From the NCBI GenBank assembly GCA_905213895.1, contig CAJMKE010000005.1, forward strand, positions 62,001-126,000: DNA of 64,000 bases, in the 5' to 3' direction. Position 1 is the stretch's first letter. Every line of letters begins with the position of its first letter. Position numbers and translations under genes: made by a program. Source of the stretch: an uncultured Alistipes sp. (lineage in GTDB: Bacteria > Bacteroidota > Bacteroidia > Bacteroidales > Rikenellaceae). The notes under the pieces were generated by a model, which was given only the letters and a program-made list of their open reading frames with translations, did not search any database and was not told the origin of the DNA. Positions 26,653 to 34,922 of the stretch are shown here, piece after piece.

Positions 26653-27522
26653 TTATTTGCTTCTTATCGGTCCGTCCTTCTTCTTGTTCCACAGATGGAG
26701 CGTCATTCCGAAGTTTATGTCCGCGATATTCAGTCGGAAACGCATCTTCGAGAAGTTGCGTTTTCCGGTGAAGTTGTGGTCGCCGTCATACTGTTTGGTG
26801 TGAGTGTATCTCAAACCTCCGAGTCCGAACGAAATCGTCGCGCAGACATTCGGGAATATGTATACCGCCAGACCGGGGTTGAACGAGAACTCGCATTTGT
26901 AAATGTCCGAAAGACTCGTTTTCCACGTGTCGTCGGAGAGGTACGAGAACTCCATGCGACCTACCGACCCCGACAGTTCGAACTCGCCGAATACGCCGAA
27001 ACGACCCTTCGAGTCTATCGCGACGTAGGTGCGGTGGTAGATTCCTATCGCGTATGCGTTGTTCTTGTAGCGCATGTTGCCTACCGAAACCTCGATATCG
27101 TTCGCTTCGCCGAGGTCGAGAGTGGCGTTGCCGAGGTTTCCCATCATGTGCGTGTACCCGAAACGCAGTCCGATACAGTTGTTGTCGCGGTACATGTAGC
27201 CGACGAACGGTTTGACGGTTACGACCGAACCTTTGAGTTTTATGTCGTCCAGAATCAGCCCGATGTCGGTGTCCTCGCTCGAAATCGTTCCGTAGGAGGC
27301 GGTGATGCCGAGCATCGTTTCGCCTTTGAACGAGAATTGGTTCTTGTTTATCTCGCGGTCGATTCTGTTACGCTTTAACGTGGGTTTGCGCCGGTTTATT
27401 GCGGAGTCCGCCTGCACGGTTAGGTCGGACGGCAATGCCGCGGCGGGCGTTTCGGTCTGGGCGTGTGCAATCTGTGCGGCGAACGCTATTGTGAGCAGTA
27501 TGATAATCCTTTTCATTTTCAT
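26653..27522 (-). CDS. Outer-membrane beta-barrel protein (paralogue 1)
   Basis: The 289-residue product has a signal peptide (IIILLTIAFAAQIAHAQ), a short basic linker (RRKPTLKRNRIDREINKNQ) and then alternating aromatic strands of a small outer-membrane barrel (GETMLGITASYG, KPFVGYMYRDNNCIGLRFGY, FGMTLHLW near the end). It is clearly related to the upstream protein encoded at 27529-28341 (same GLRFGYTHMMGN/GVRFAYSRSFMN, TLDLGEAND/RVNLGEGDS and AIYIFPNV-like regions), so the two arose by tandem duplication. Probably a channel or platform for the surface proteins of this operon; there is no direct evidence of transport. Confidence 0.88.
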   Translation of the reverse strand: MKMKRIIILLTIAFAAQIAHAQTETPAAALPSDLTVQADSAINRRKPTLKRNRIDREINKNQFSFKGETMLGITASYGTISSEDTDIGLILDDIKLKGSVVTVKPFVGYMYRDNNCIGLRFGYTHMMGNLGNATLDLGEANDIEVSVGNMRYKNNAYAIGIYHRTYVAIDSKGRFGVFGEFELSGSVGRMEFSYLSDDTWKTSLSDIYKCEFSFNPGLAVYIFPNVCATISFGLGGLRYTHTKQYDGDHNFTGKRNFSKMRFRLNIADINFGMTLHLWNKKKDGPIRSK

Positions 27523-27528
27523 CGTCGT

Positions 27529-28341
27529 TTACAGATAGAATGCGACGCCTACGCCGATTGAGAAAATATTGATACTGAAATTCATCATGCTCGAGTTCGT
27601 GTTGCCGACCGTAACCTGGTTGTGTACCTGCTGCGTACTCGAATAGTTGATGCCGAGTACGCCGACATTGATTTCGACAGCCATGTTGTTGGTCAGGAAA
27701 GCCACGATACCAGGGTTTACGCCACCCGAGATGTTGAACGACTTCGAGTACGTTCCGCGAATCGGCGAACCCTCGGCGAATTTCGATTGCGAACCGCCTA
27801 ACGAGAGTTGGAATTCGGTGAACAGCGCGAACCGCTTGTTGCGACCGAGCGGGATATACTGCCGCCAGATGGCTATGATGTCGTAGGAGTGTTTCAGCGC
27901 ATAGTAGTAATCGACGCCGAAATTCAGCGCGCTGTCGCCTTCGCCGAGATTCACCCTCGCATTGTCGATGTTCATGAACGAACGCGAGTAGGCGAACCGC
28001 ACTCCGACGATGGAGTTAGGAATGATGGAGTATCCTATCAGCGGACTGACCTTGAACGTGTATCCCTCCGAATCGATGCCCTCGACCACGAGCAGTTTGT
28101 AGTTGTCGTTGGAGTGGGTGGAGTAGGAGAGCGTGCCGCCGAACACCCATTGACCGGCGGGGACGATATGGTTTTTGAGGTTTGATATGCCCCGCTGCTT
28201 CCGTGCTTCGTTGCGTGTCATCTCTGCGACGGGCTTGTCTACGGCGAGTGTGTCCGCCGCAGACAAATCGCCCTGCGCAAAAACGTTTAGGGTCGTAGCG
28301 ACAAATATCGCCGATGCTGTCAGAATCTTGCTAAATTGCAT
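27529..28341 (-). CDS. Outer-membrane beta-barrel protein (paralogue 2)
   Basis: The ATG at 28341 gives MQFSKILTASAIFVATTLNV and a signal peptide cut after VFAQ; ten upstream codons in frame overlap the previous gene's end. The 270-residue product is a tandem paralogue of the next gene: QWVFGGTLSYSTHSNDNYKL, FKVSPLIGYSIIPNSIVGVR and a C-terminal FSINIFSIGVGVAFYL barrel strand. It lies between the DUF4493/PCMD lipoprotein and paralogue 1 with gaps of 6-10 bases, so the three are co-translated. Function unknown; outer-membrane location is well supported. Confidence 0.87.
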   Translation of the reverse strand: MQFSKILTASAIFVATTLNVFAQGDLSAADTLAVDKPVAEMTRNEARKQRGISNLKNHIVPAGQWVFGGTLSYSTHSNDNYKLLVVEGIDSEGYTFKVSPLIGYSIIPNSIVGVRFAYSRSFMNIDNARVNLGEGDSALNFGVDYYYALKHSYDIIAIWRQYIPLGRNKRFALFTEFQLSLGGSQSKFAEGSPIRGTYSKSFNISGGVNPGIVAFLTNNMAVEINVGVLGINYSSTQQVHNQVTVGNTNSSMMNFSINIFSIGVGVAFYL

Positions 28342-28351
28342 CGTCGTTTTT

Positions 28352-30430
28352 TTAGTATACCAATTCCACATCGTCCACGTACATCCACGAATCCGTACTT
28401 CCGCAGAAGTAGTCGCCGTAGCCGCTGCAAGTGTAAGTCAATACGAGATAGTTCGGCACTTTGGTCGCATCCTTGTACGTTATCGGAATCTCGACCAGAG
28501 TCCATTCGCCGATTGATTCCTTACTTTCGCGAACTCCGTATGCGAGTACTCCCGCCGCATTCACCGGGTCGAACAGCGTGCTTTCGTTGCTGGTATCGAC
28601 GCGGTAAGGCTTCTCCCAGTCGCAGAAGCATACGAATATCTTGTTGAGGTCGGTGCCGGAAGCATACGAGCCTTCGTTGATGGTTCCGCAGTTGTTCTTC
28701 ATCCAGAATCGCAGAGCCTTCGGGCGGGCGGTGAAGGTGAACGGCTGTCCGAAATCTACTATACCGTTCGTACCTTGGACTTTCACGAATGAACCGACGA
28801 ACAGGTTGCCCGCCGCGAATTTGCCGATGCCCCATAGGCTTGCCTTTATAGAATGCATGTACGCGCTCTTCGTTCCGGTCGAATTCGGACGAACCTCGTC
28901 GGAAGGTACGGTAAGGTTGCTGTCTTTGCCGAGCAATCCTGCCGAAGCATCGTTGCCGCTGCCCCAATATGCGTTGGAAAGGCTCGAGAAAGCGCACCAA
29001 ACGTCGCCGTTCATCATCCATTCTTCGAGTCCGCCGTTAGGAATCTGCGCTCCTGCCGGCGTCGCGACGGTGAGTACCTTGCCGGTTATCGTGCCTCCGA
29101 GGAAGAGGGCGTATTCGTAGGTCTTGCCCGCAGCGAATCCCGTTGCGGCAGCCTTGAACGTATTTGCCGTACCTGCCGCCGAAGCCGCGAACTTCGACCA
29201 CTCGCCGCCCGCCTCGCGATATGCGATTTCCGCATTTGCCGGCGAACCGAATACCGTTGCCGAGAAATCGGCAGTGTTGTTCCACAGGTCGTAGTCCTGC
29301 GGTGCAATCGCATTCACGCCCTGAATGCCGTATGTTACCGGAACCACGCCGATACCGCCGCTGGCATCCTTGATGCGGAACGTAATCTCCTGCGTTCCTC
29401 CCGCGAGCGTGTTGAAGAAGTCGTAGGAGAACGTTACGCGGTACTCCTTGCCGCTCGTCTGCGTTACGGCGATGCCTGCATAAGTCCCCGAGAGCAGGTT
29501 TATCGATGCGTCGGCGGTCGTAAGCAGCATCTCCGAAATATTGTCGAGAGCGGTGATGATGTATGTACGCTCGCCGTTCGTATAGTCGTACGGCGCAGCG
29601 ACGTCGAATCCGTCGCCCTTCACGACAGGGTCGGGATTGAACGGAATGTTGTCCTCGCGATGCTCCGCCGAGGTATCGACGGTAGCCGAAATCACGAGAT
29701 TGCCGCCCGCATCCTTCGAGTAGGCGAATTTGAGCGTGTAGAGCGTCAGCGGTTTCACGTCGGCTATCCTGCCGGTCTGCGTTACGGTGTTGTTCTCATC
29801 GTCGGTTCCGCAGAAATACCAGCAGAGCGTCGTGCAACCCTCGGGCATCATGAAGTATCCCGTGCAGTCGCTTTCGTATTTCAGCGTCGGAACCTTGCCC
29901 GACTCCGCAGCCGAGAGGTCGAACTCGTCGGTCGCGCATACGTATGTATAGTAGCCGCCCGTGAATTTCGACACTACCGAACTTGCGAACGACGTCGCTG
30001 CCGAGATGTTCTGCATAGTGCATTCCAAATCGACTGTCGCGATTTTCTGAGGAACGATTTCGAAATCCTTTTCGCCCTTGAAGAACTTCTTCTCGAAAGA
30101 GGCATCCGCCTTGTCGCCCGCCTCGACGGAAATAGAGTACGAACCGCTCATCAGCCAGATGTATTGAGGTACGTCGGCGAGTGCCGTATATTTGCGCACC
30201 AATCCCTTTGCGGGCTGTCCGTCCGTACCGGTGTCGTAGCGGTAGACGCGCAGCGTGAAATTCTCGTCGGGATTCACTCCGGTTACGGCTTTCGTTCCGA
30301 AATCGATGTTGAGGGTGAGTACGCCCTCGTCGCCCGACATTTCGAGAATCGGTTCGTCCGACGACTTGACGCACGATACGGCAAGCATTGCGCATACCGT
30401 GCATATCATAATGTTTGCTATCTTTTTCAT
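28352..30430 (-). CDS. DUF4493 + PCMD surface lipoprotein
   Basis: The 692-residue lipoprotein has signal MKKIANIMICTVCAMLAVSC with Cys20 followed by acidic residues. The N-terminal half is a DUF4493 domain (LTLNIDFGTKAVTG, LRVYRYDT, LVRKYTALADVPQYIWL, SGSYSISVEAGD), as in the next two genes upstream. Ig/Fn3-like strands occupy the middle and a PCMD domain the last 230 residues (NGGLEEWMMNGDVW, WGIGKFAAGNLFVGSF, FCGSTDSWMYVDDVELVY). Joining both domains on one chain links the DUF4493 series with the PCMD protein at 25022-26647. Probably displayed on the surface; glycan binding is inferred. Confidence 0.9.
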   Translation of the reverse strand: MKKIANIMICTVCAMLAVSCVKSSDEPILEMSGDEGVLTLNIDFGTKAVTGVNPDENFTLRVYRYDTGTDGQPAKGLVRKYTALADVPQYIWLMSGSYSISVEAGDKADASFEKKFFKGEKDFEIVPQKIATVDLECTMQNISAATSFASSVVSKFTGGYYTYVCATDEFDLSAAESGKVPTLKYESDCTGYFMMPEGCTTLCWYFCGTDDENNTVTQTGRIADVKPLTLYTLKFAYSKDAGGNLVISATVDTSAEHREDNIPFNPDPVVKGDGFDVAAPYDYTNGERTYIITALDNISEMLLTTADASINLLSGTYAGIAVTQTSGKEYRVTFSYDFFNTLAGGTQEITFRIKDASGGIGVVPVTYGIQGVNAIAPQDYDLWNNTADFSATVFGSPANAEIAYREAGGEWSKFAASAAGTANTFKAAATGFAAGKTYEYALFLGGTITGKVLTVATPAGAQIPNGGLEEWMMNGDVWCAFSSLSNAYWGSGNDASAGLLGKDSNLTVPSDEVRPNSTGTKSAYMHSIKASLWGIGKFAAGNLFVGSFVKVQGTNGIVDFGQPFTFTARPKALRFWMKNNCGTINEGSYASGTDLNKIFVCFCDWEKPYRVDTSNESTLFDPVNAAGVLAYGVRESKESIGEWTLVEIPITYKDATKVPNYLVLTYTCSGYGDYFCGSTDSWMYVDDVELVY

Positions 30431-30442
30431 CGTTCAGCCGTT

Positions 30443-32167
30443 TTATTCTTTAACCAACATGAGTGTCTTTATCGTCTGTACGCCCTCGTTGTCGGTAACC
30501 TTCATGATGAAGTTGTGTTCGCCGTTGCCGGTAAACGAAAGCAGTCCGAGGAAGTTAGTTATGGAGAATTCGACTCTCGTCTGGTTCAGCACACTGCTTC
30601 CGGTCGGGAATCCGAAGTTTTTCAGTGCATCCTCGATACCCGATTTGTCTTCGAGTTTTCCGGTCGAATCCACCGAATCTTCCGGATTTACGAGGTTGAT
30701 GTTGTCGCACAACCCGACGCCTGCGAGTTCCTGCGGGGTAAGCGTGTCGGATACTATCTGTACCTCGAATGCCTTGATTCCTGCCGGAGCATCGACGGTG
30801 ATGTCCACAGTCATGCCGTCCACGATAGGGTAGCGTCGGTTGATGTCGTAACCTGTCCATGCGATGACAGGACCGACCTCCTCACCCGGTATGACGATGG
30901 AGAGCGTCTTCTCGCAGATGCCGCCCTTGGCATCCTTGACCGTAGCCTTGAAGTTGTGCGTTCCGGCGAATTCTTTGAGCAGTTTCATCTGCGGTTTGAG
31001 GTCGAACGAAACGAGTTCCTTGCCTTTCACCTCGTCGTTTACCGGATAGCCCATGATTCGGAGCGAGTTGCCTGCCGCACCCGCGTCGCACAGGTCGAAC
31101 GACGAAGTGAGGTTGTACGAACCGAGCGAAGACATGAACTCTCCGTTGGATGACGAAATCTCGACGAGCATCGATGCGATGGTGTTCTTCGCCTCGACGT
31201 CGATATAGAAATCGACGAGACAGTTGCCGCGCGAATCGAACTTGTCTGCCGACAGCGTAATCGGAGTGTCGATGTCGTTGTCGAGCCATGTTATCGTAGG
31301 CATGTTCTCATCGTCGTCGATGATGTTCTCGGAGATGAATGTCGAGAAGTCGCAGACTATCTCTTCGTCCACTACCCATCCGTCGATTTTCGCATCGATT
31401 GCGATGCTGCCCTCGGTCGAGTATTCGATGTAGAGCGTGATGTCGCTGTACTGACCGCCCTTGACATCCTTTATAGTGGCGTTCATTTCGAACCGGCTCG
31501 CCTCGTCCTTGCCCTCCGCCTTGTACGAACCTTTGACGAGTACGTCGATATTGTTTTTAGGCAGCGGAGCGAGGAAATATCCCGAACGGGTCTCGTTCAG
31601 CGCGAATACCAGCGAATTGCCTCCGACGGTAATCGTCGTAGTGGTGTCGTCGCTCAAAGCGGCTTTCAGGTCGGCGGAATAGGATACCGAAACCTGAATG
31701 TTGAGCAGTTTGCAGACAAGGTCCGTCAGCGAAGTGGTTTCGTTGCGCATGATGGTGAACGGCTCGGCAAGTCCGTAAACCGGATTCTCCCACTCGGCGG
31801 CAGGAATTTCGCTCGACTGCATCTTGAAGATGTAGTTGCCCTTGTCGAGTTCTATGTTTTCGGTCGGGCGCGCACCGTACTTGAACGCTTTTACGGTCTG
31901 CGTTCCCGTTGCATCGAGTATCATGCAGTCGAACGTATTCACGTCCGGTTCTCCGGCTCTCGTCGCCGCGAGCGATTTGCCCTCGACTCCCGTATCCACC
32001 GGCTTGTAGTCGGTTACGCACTCGACGCTGAGCCCCGTCAGCGAGAGATAGCCTTTTTCGGCATCCTTGTCGTTGCGGTTATCGATATGCAGGTCTTCGT
32101 TCATGCAGCCTGCCAGCAGAACCGCAGCGGCTGCCGTAAACAATGTTGTAATTCTCGGCATTTTCAT
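30443..32167 (-). CDS. DUF4493 surface lipoprotein
   Basis: A 574-residue lipoprotein: signal MKMPRITTLFTAAAAVLLAG then Cys21, with acidic residues at MNEDLH. A DUF4493 domain spans about residues 40-260 (GYLSLTGLSVECVTDYKP, FDCMILDATGTQTVKAFKYG, LDKGNYIFKMQSSEIPAAEW). Ig-like segments follow, with no PCMD domain. The short N-terminal ATRAGEPDV stretch resembles the Arg cleavage site seen in fimbrillins, but gingipain-like processing is only a possibility. It is third in the surface operon with a 12-base gap to the next gene. Confidence 0.88.
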   Translation of the reverse strand: MKMPRITTLFTAAAAVLLAGCMNEDLHIDNRNDKDAEKGYLSLTGLSVECVTDYKPVDTGVEGKSLAATRAGEPDVNTFDCMILDATGTQTVKAFKYGARPTENIELDKGNYIFKMQSSEIPAAEWENPVYGLAEPFTIMRNETTSLTDLVCKLLNIQVSVSYSADLKAALSDDTTTTITVGGNSLVFALNETRSGYFLAPLPKNNIDVLVKGSYKAEGKDEASRFEMNATIKDVKGGQYSDITLYIEYSTEGSIAIDAKIDGWVVDEEIVCDFSTFISENIIDDDENMPTITWLDNDIDTPITLSADKFDSRGNCLVDFYIDVEAKNTIASMLVEISSSNGEFMSSLGSYNLTSSFDLCDAGAAGNSLRIMGYPVNDEVKGKELVSFDLKPQMKLLKEFAGTHNFKATVKDAKGGICEKTLSIVIPGEEVGPVIAWTGYDINRRYPIVDGMTVDITVDAPAGIKAFEVQIVSDTLTPQELAGVGLCDNINLVNPEDSVDSTGKLEDKSGIEDALKNFGFPTGSSVLNQTRVEFSITNFLGLLSFTGNGEHNFIMKVTDNEGVQTIKTLMLVKE

Positions 32168-32189
32168 ATCTGTAATCGTTATTATCCGT

Positions 32190-32951
32190 TTAAGCGTTTT
32201 CGTTGAGTTCGATAGGCAGTTCGATGGTGTCTATCACTTCGTCGTTGAGCGAGATGCTGACAGTTACGCTGCCCGCCTCTTGAAGGTCGTATTTGACGAT
32301 GTATCGCGTGCGCGCTGCGACATCGATACTTTGCGTTGCTAGTTTCTCGGTCGTTCCCGCCGCCGCATTCGCCTGACGTATGCAGGTGCAGTCGATTTTT
32401 ACCGCCTGCTGCGGTGCGACGAACAGATGCTGCGCCGGATTCTCTTCGAGAGTGAAGGTGTTCGATGCCGTCGTGAGTGTGAATTCGTGTGAAACGAAAT
32501 AGCCCTTGAAACTGTCAGTCATGGCGATTTCGACAATCGCATTACCGACCGTCGCCACGAGTTCTACATTCGTGGTGCGGTTGCGCTCGAATACCTCGAC
32601 ATTCTTCGTGGCGAAGAAATAAGGTTTGTCGTAACCCTCCTCTGCGATGTTGCCGTACTCGATTGATACGTCGTACATTCCCGCTTGGAAACGCTCGTCG
32701 GACGAATACTCCGCGACGCTGCTCCATGTGCGGTTGTAGTCGGCACCCGTTATCGTCAGCGAGAAGTCCGACAGATTCGGAACATCGATTGTGATTCCGC
32801 CGTCCGCCTGTCCCGCAGCGACGCTCCGGACTGCGCCCGAAGCCGACAGATTCAGTTTCAACTCGCTCGGACCTGCGATTTGCTCCACCGAAACTTTCTG
32901 GCAGGCAACCGTCATCATTGCGACCGATGCGATTAAAAGTAATTTTTTCAT
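32190..32951 (-). CDS. DUF4493 surface lipoprotein (short form)
   Basis: The ATG at 32951 gives MKKLLLIASVAMMTVAC, a clean lipoprotein signal with Cys17; 37 upstream codons in frame are antisense to nothing useful and lie in the preceding gene. The 253-residue product is essentially one DUF4493 domain: ITIDVPNLSDFSLTITGADY, WSSVAEYSSDERFQAGMYDV and EVFERNRTTNVELVATVGNA, ending in strands that lack any extra domain. It is the shortest of three DUF4493 proteins in a row and follows the fimbrillin gene by 20 bases. Probably a subunit of a surface assembly (inference). Confidence 0.88.
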   Translation of the reverse strand: MKKLLLIASVAMMTVACQKVSVEQIAGPSELKLNLSASGAVRSVAAGQADGGITIDVPNLSDFSLTITGADYNRTWSSVAEYSSDERFQAGMYDVSIEYGNIAEEGYDKPYFFATKNVEVFERNRTTNVELVATVGNAIVEIAMTDSFKGYFVSHEFTLTTASNTFTLEENPAQHLFVAPQQAVKIDCTCIRQANAAAGTTEKLATQSIDVAARTRYIVKYDLQEAGSVTVSISLNDEVIDTIELPIELNENA

Positions 32952-32971
32952 ATCAAAGGAATTATTATTTT

Positions 32972-34711
32972 CTATTTCACTATTTTCACTTTCACGTTGT
33001 CGATGTAGAACCAGAACGTACCGTTTGTCCATCCTGCGTTGGAATCGCTTCGGTTTCTCCACACGATACGGGTATTGTTTTGCGCAGCGGCGATTTCAAA
33101 CCTGCCGTCGGTATGCGGAATATAATCATACGAACCTGTTATTTCCTTTATGTATATTTCGTCTGTAAATGTTCCGTTATCGCTGTTGCTGGCATGAGCC
33201 GCTCCGTCGGTCGTCGAGCCGAGATAACATGTCTGTCCGAGTTGCGGCATCGATAATGAGGCTCCTCCCTCCTGCCGTCCCATTCCGTAATCGAAAGTTA
33301 CTTCTACCTTTACGGACGCACCAGCCTTGATGTTTGCGAGTGGAGCGGAGTCTGCTCGTCCATAGTATCTCGCGCTCGTTTCGCGGCGTGCGGCTATTCG
33401 GATTGAGGTTCCTGCCTGCGCACCGATTCGCGCGCCCGTCCATCCGGAAAGGAATGATATGGCACTTTGTTTTGTGGAATTTGAACCGGAGGTATATCCG
33501 TCATTATGCGATATGTCGCTTATACCCGAGAAATCCTCCGAGAACAGATACGGAACATCTACCGGCTTTTCGACGATGTTTTTGACGTACGGCGTTATCG
33601 TCGGCATCGTGAACGGCTGCTCGACTATCGCGTGTTCCGACTCGAATCGGGCTGTGAACCTCTTGCCCGAGAACTGTGCCGCATCGAACTCTCCTTCATA
33701 GGAGAGAATATATTCGTTTTCGGCATTTGCAGGCAGAGTTTTGATGACGTTTCCGTTTTCGTTGAGAATCGAAACCGACTGGACATCCTCGCCGAGATTG
33801 TTTTCGCCGATAGACAGCGAAATCTCCGTCAGACGATACAACTCCGGAATCGGCAGCGACATAGGCGTGATATGCGCGGCTTCGGCATTTTTGGCGACGG
33901 TTATCGTGCGCGGGAACGATGCGTAACCGCCCGAATACGCCGTGTAGGTGATTTCGCCCGAGATGTCGGTCGGGAATATCATTCCCCAGACCGATTCTCC
34001 CTCGTCGGCACCGTCGGGTATTTCGAGTACCAGTTTGTTCGAACCGTTCGTCAGCACCGCCGGAGCGAGCGGGTCGGCAATATCGACCGCCACATCGCCG
34101 GTAACGTTCGTAGGGAACGTGAATTCGAGACGCGTTATCGGCATTCCGAGCATGTTGCCGCCGCGCGGGATATTCACTTTCAGCGAGTGCATCTTGTGGC
34201 TGAACGAAAAGTCCATCTCATTGACCTTCGCATCCGTAAGCGCGCCTGCATTCCCGACCGGACGCGCCACCATGATGTCGCACGCGCCGTTGAACCTGCC
34301 TGCGGACTGTGTCTGCGGCAGTTCGTATACGGCAGTCGTCCCGCCGACAGATTTAGGCTCGGGATATGTCGCGTAATAGGTGTAGACGCCCTCCGGCATC
34401 GGGGTTATCGTCGCGGTGAATATCGCCGAAGACAGTGCGTCGTTGTAGTGCCACATCGTGAATACTTCGCCTTCGAGCGCGTATGTGCCGTCGGAAGCGG
34501 CTGCCCATACCGCGATTTTGTCGCCGCCCGACCAGATGGCGGTCGTGCCGTCGTCGGCGATGGATGTTCGGGTGTCTATTTTGAGAGATTGCCCTATCGA
34601 AACCTGCACTTTGCCGCAGTCGGACGTCGTCGAAACGTATTCTTTCGAGCAGGCGTTCAGCATCAGCGAGCAGACCGACAGACAGAAAATATAAAATGAC
34701 CTCATATTCAT
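32972..34711 (-). CDS. Fimbrillin-family lipoprotein with C-terminal jelly-roll-like region
   Basis: Starts at 34711 or 34705 give a lipoprotein signal (FYIFCLSVCSLMLNAC). The 579-residue product has the fimbrillin-like N-terminal half typical of Bacteroidales FimA/Mfa-like proteins (TRTSIADDGTTAIWSGGDKI, YTYYATYPEP, FSFSHKMHSLKVNIP, YTAYSGG). About 200 C-terminal residues carry an EDFSGI...FYIDNVKVKI pattern seen in ligand-binding jelly-roll domains. Such proteins polymerise into, or cap, surface fimbriae. First gene of the leftward surface operon, preceded by a TATTTTTG promoter and a pair of 12-bp direct repeats. Confidence 0.87.
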   Translation of the reverse strand: MNMRSFYIFCLSVCSLMLNACSKEYVSTTSDCGKVQVSIGQSLKIDTRTSIADDGTTAIWSGGDKIAVWAAASDGTYALEGEVFTMWHYNDALSSAIFTATITPMPEGVYTYYATYPEPKSVGGTTAVYELPQTQSAGRFNGACDIMVARPVGNAGALTDAKVNEMDFSFSHKMHSLKVNIPRGGNMLGMPITRLEFTFPTNVTGDVAVDIADPLAPAVLTNGSNKLVLEIPDGADEGESVWGMIFPTDISGEITYTAYSGGYASFPRTITVAKNAEAAHITPMSLPIPELYRLTEISLSIGENNLGEDVQSVSILNENGNVIKTLPANAENEYILSYEGEFDAAQFSGKRFTARFESEHAIVEQPFTMPTITPYVKNIVEKPVDVPYLFSEDFSGISDISHNDGYTSGSNSTKQSAISFLSGWTGARIGAQAGTSIRIAARRETSARYYGRADSAPLANIKAGASVKVEVTFDYGMGRQEGGASLSMPQLGQTCYLGSTTDGAAHASNSDNGTFTDEIYIKEITGSYDYIPHTDGRFEIAAAQNNTRIVWRNRSDSNAGWTNGTFWFYIDNVKVKIVK

Positions 34712-34728
34712 ATATCGATATACGTCGG

Positions 34729-34736
34729 CAAAAATA
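34729..34736 (-). promoter_or_regulatory. -7 promoter element of the fimbrillin operon
   Basis: The minus strand reads TATTTTTG, matching TAnnTTTG, 18 bases before the nearest start codon. There is no good -33 element, which suits an activator-dependent promoter. Confidence 0.5.
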
Positions 34737-34764
34737 GAAACATATACCTTATATATGAAATAAT

Positions 34765-34797
34765 TTCAACGAACCGGCGGTTTTCTTCAACGAACCG
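34765..34797 (-). promoter_or_regulatory. Paired 12-bp direct repeats, candidate activator site
   Basis: CGGTTCGTTGAA occurs twice on the minus strand (34797-34786 and 34776-34765), exactly 21 bp apart, about two helical turns. Both lie upstream of the -33 region of the fimbrillin operon. The geometry resembles LytTR or response-regulator sites; the regulator is unknown. Confidence 0.5.
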
Positions 34798-34813
34798 TCT
34801 GTACGAAAAGGTA

Positions 34814-34858
34814 TCTTTAATGTCCTTAATGGCTTTAAGGACATTAAAGCCGTTAGGG
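34814..34858. repeat. 9-bp-period palindromic repeat, copy 3
   Basis: Units TCTTTAATG, TCCTTAATG, GCTTTAAGG, ACATTAAAG and CCGTTAGGG run between the fimbrillin promoter and the S9 peptidase terminator. Confidence 0.75.
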
Positions 34859-34874
34859 TAATTATATAAAAACA

Positions 34875-34906
34875 CAACCGCCCGAATGTTTGTGTTCGGG
34901 CGGTTG
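34875..34906 (-). terminator. Intrinsic terminator of the S9 peptidase
   Basis: A 12-bp stem CAACCGCCCGAA with TTCGGGCGGTTG; on the minus strand it is followed by TGTTTTTATATAA, so it ends the leftward peptidase gene. Confidence 0.88.
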
Positions 34907-34922
34907 CGGTATGCGGTTGCTC

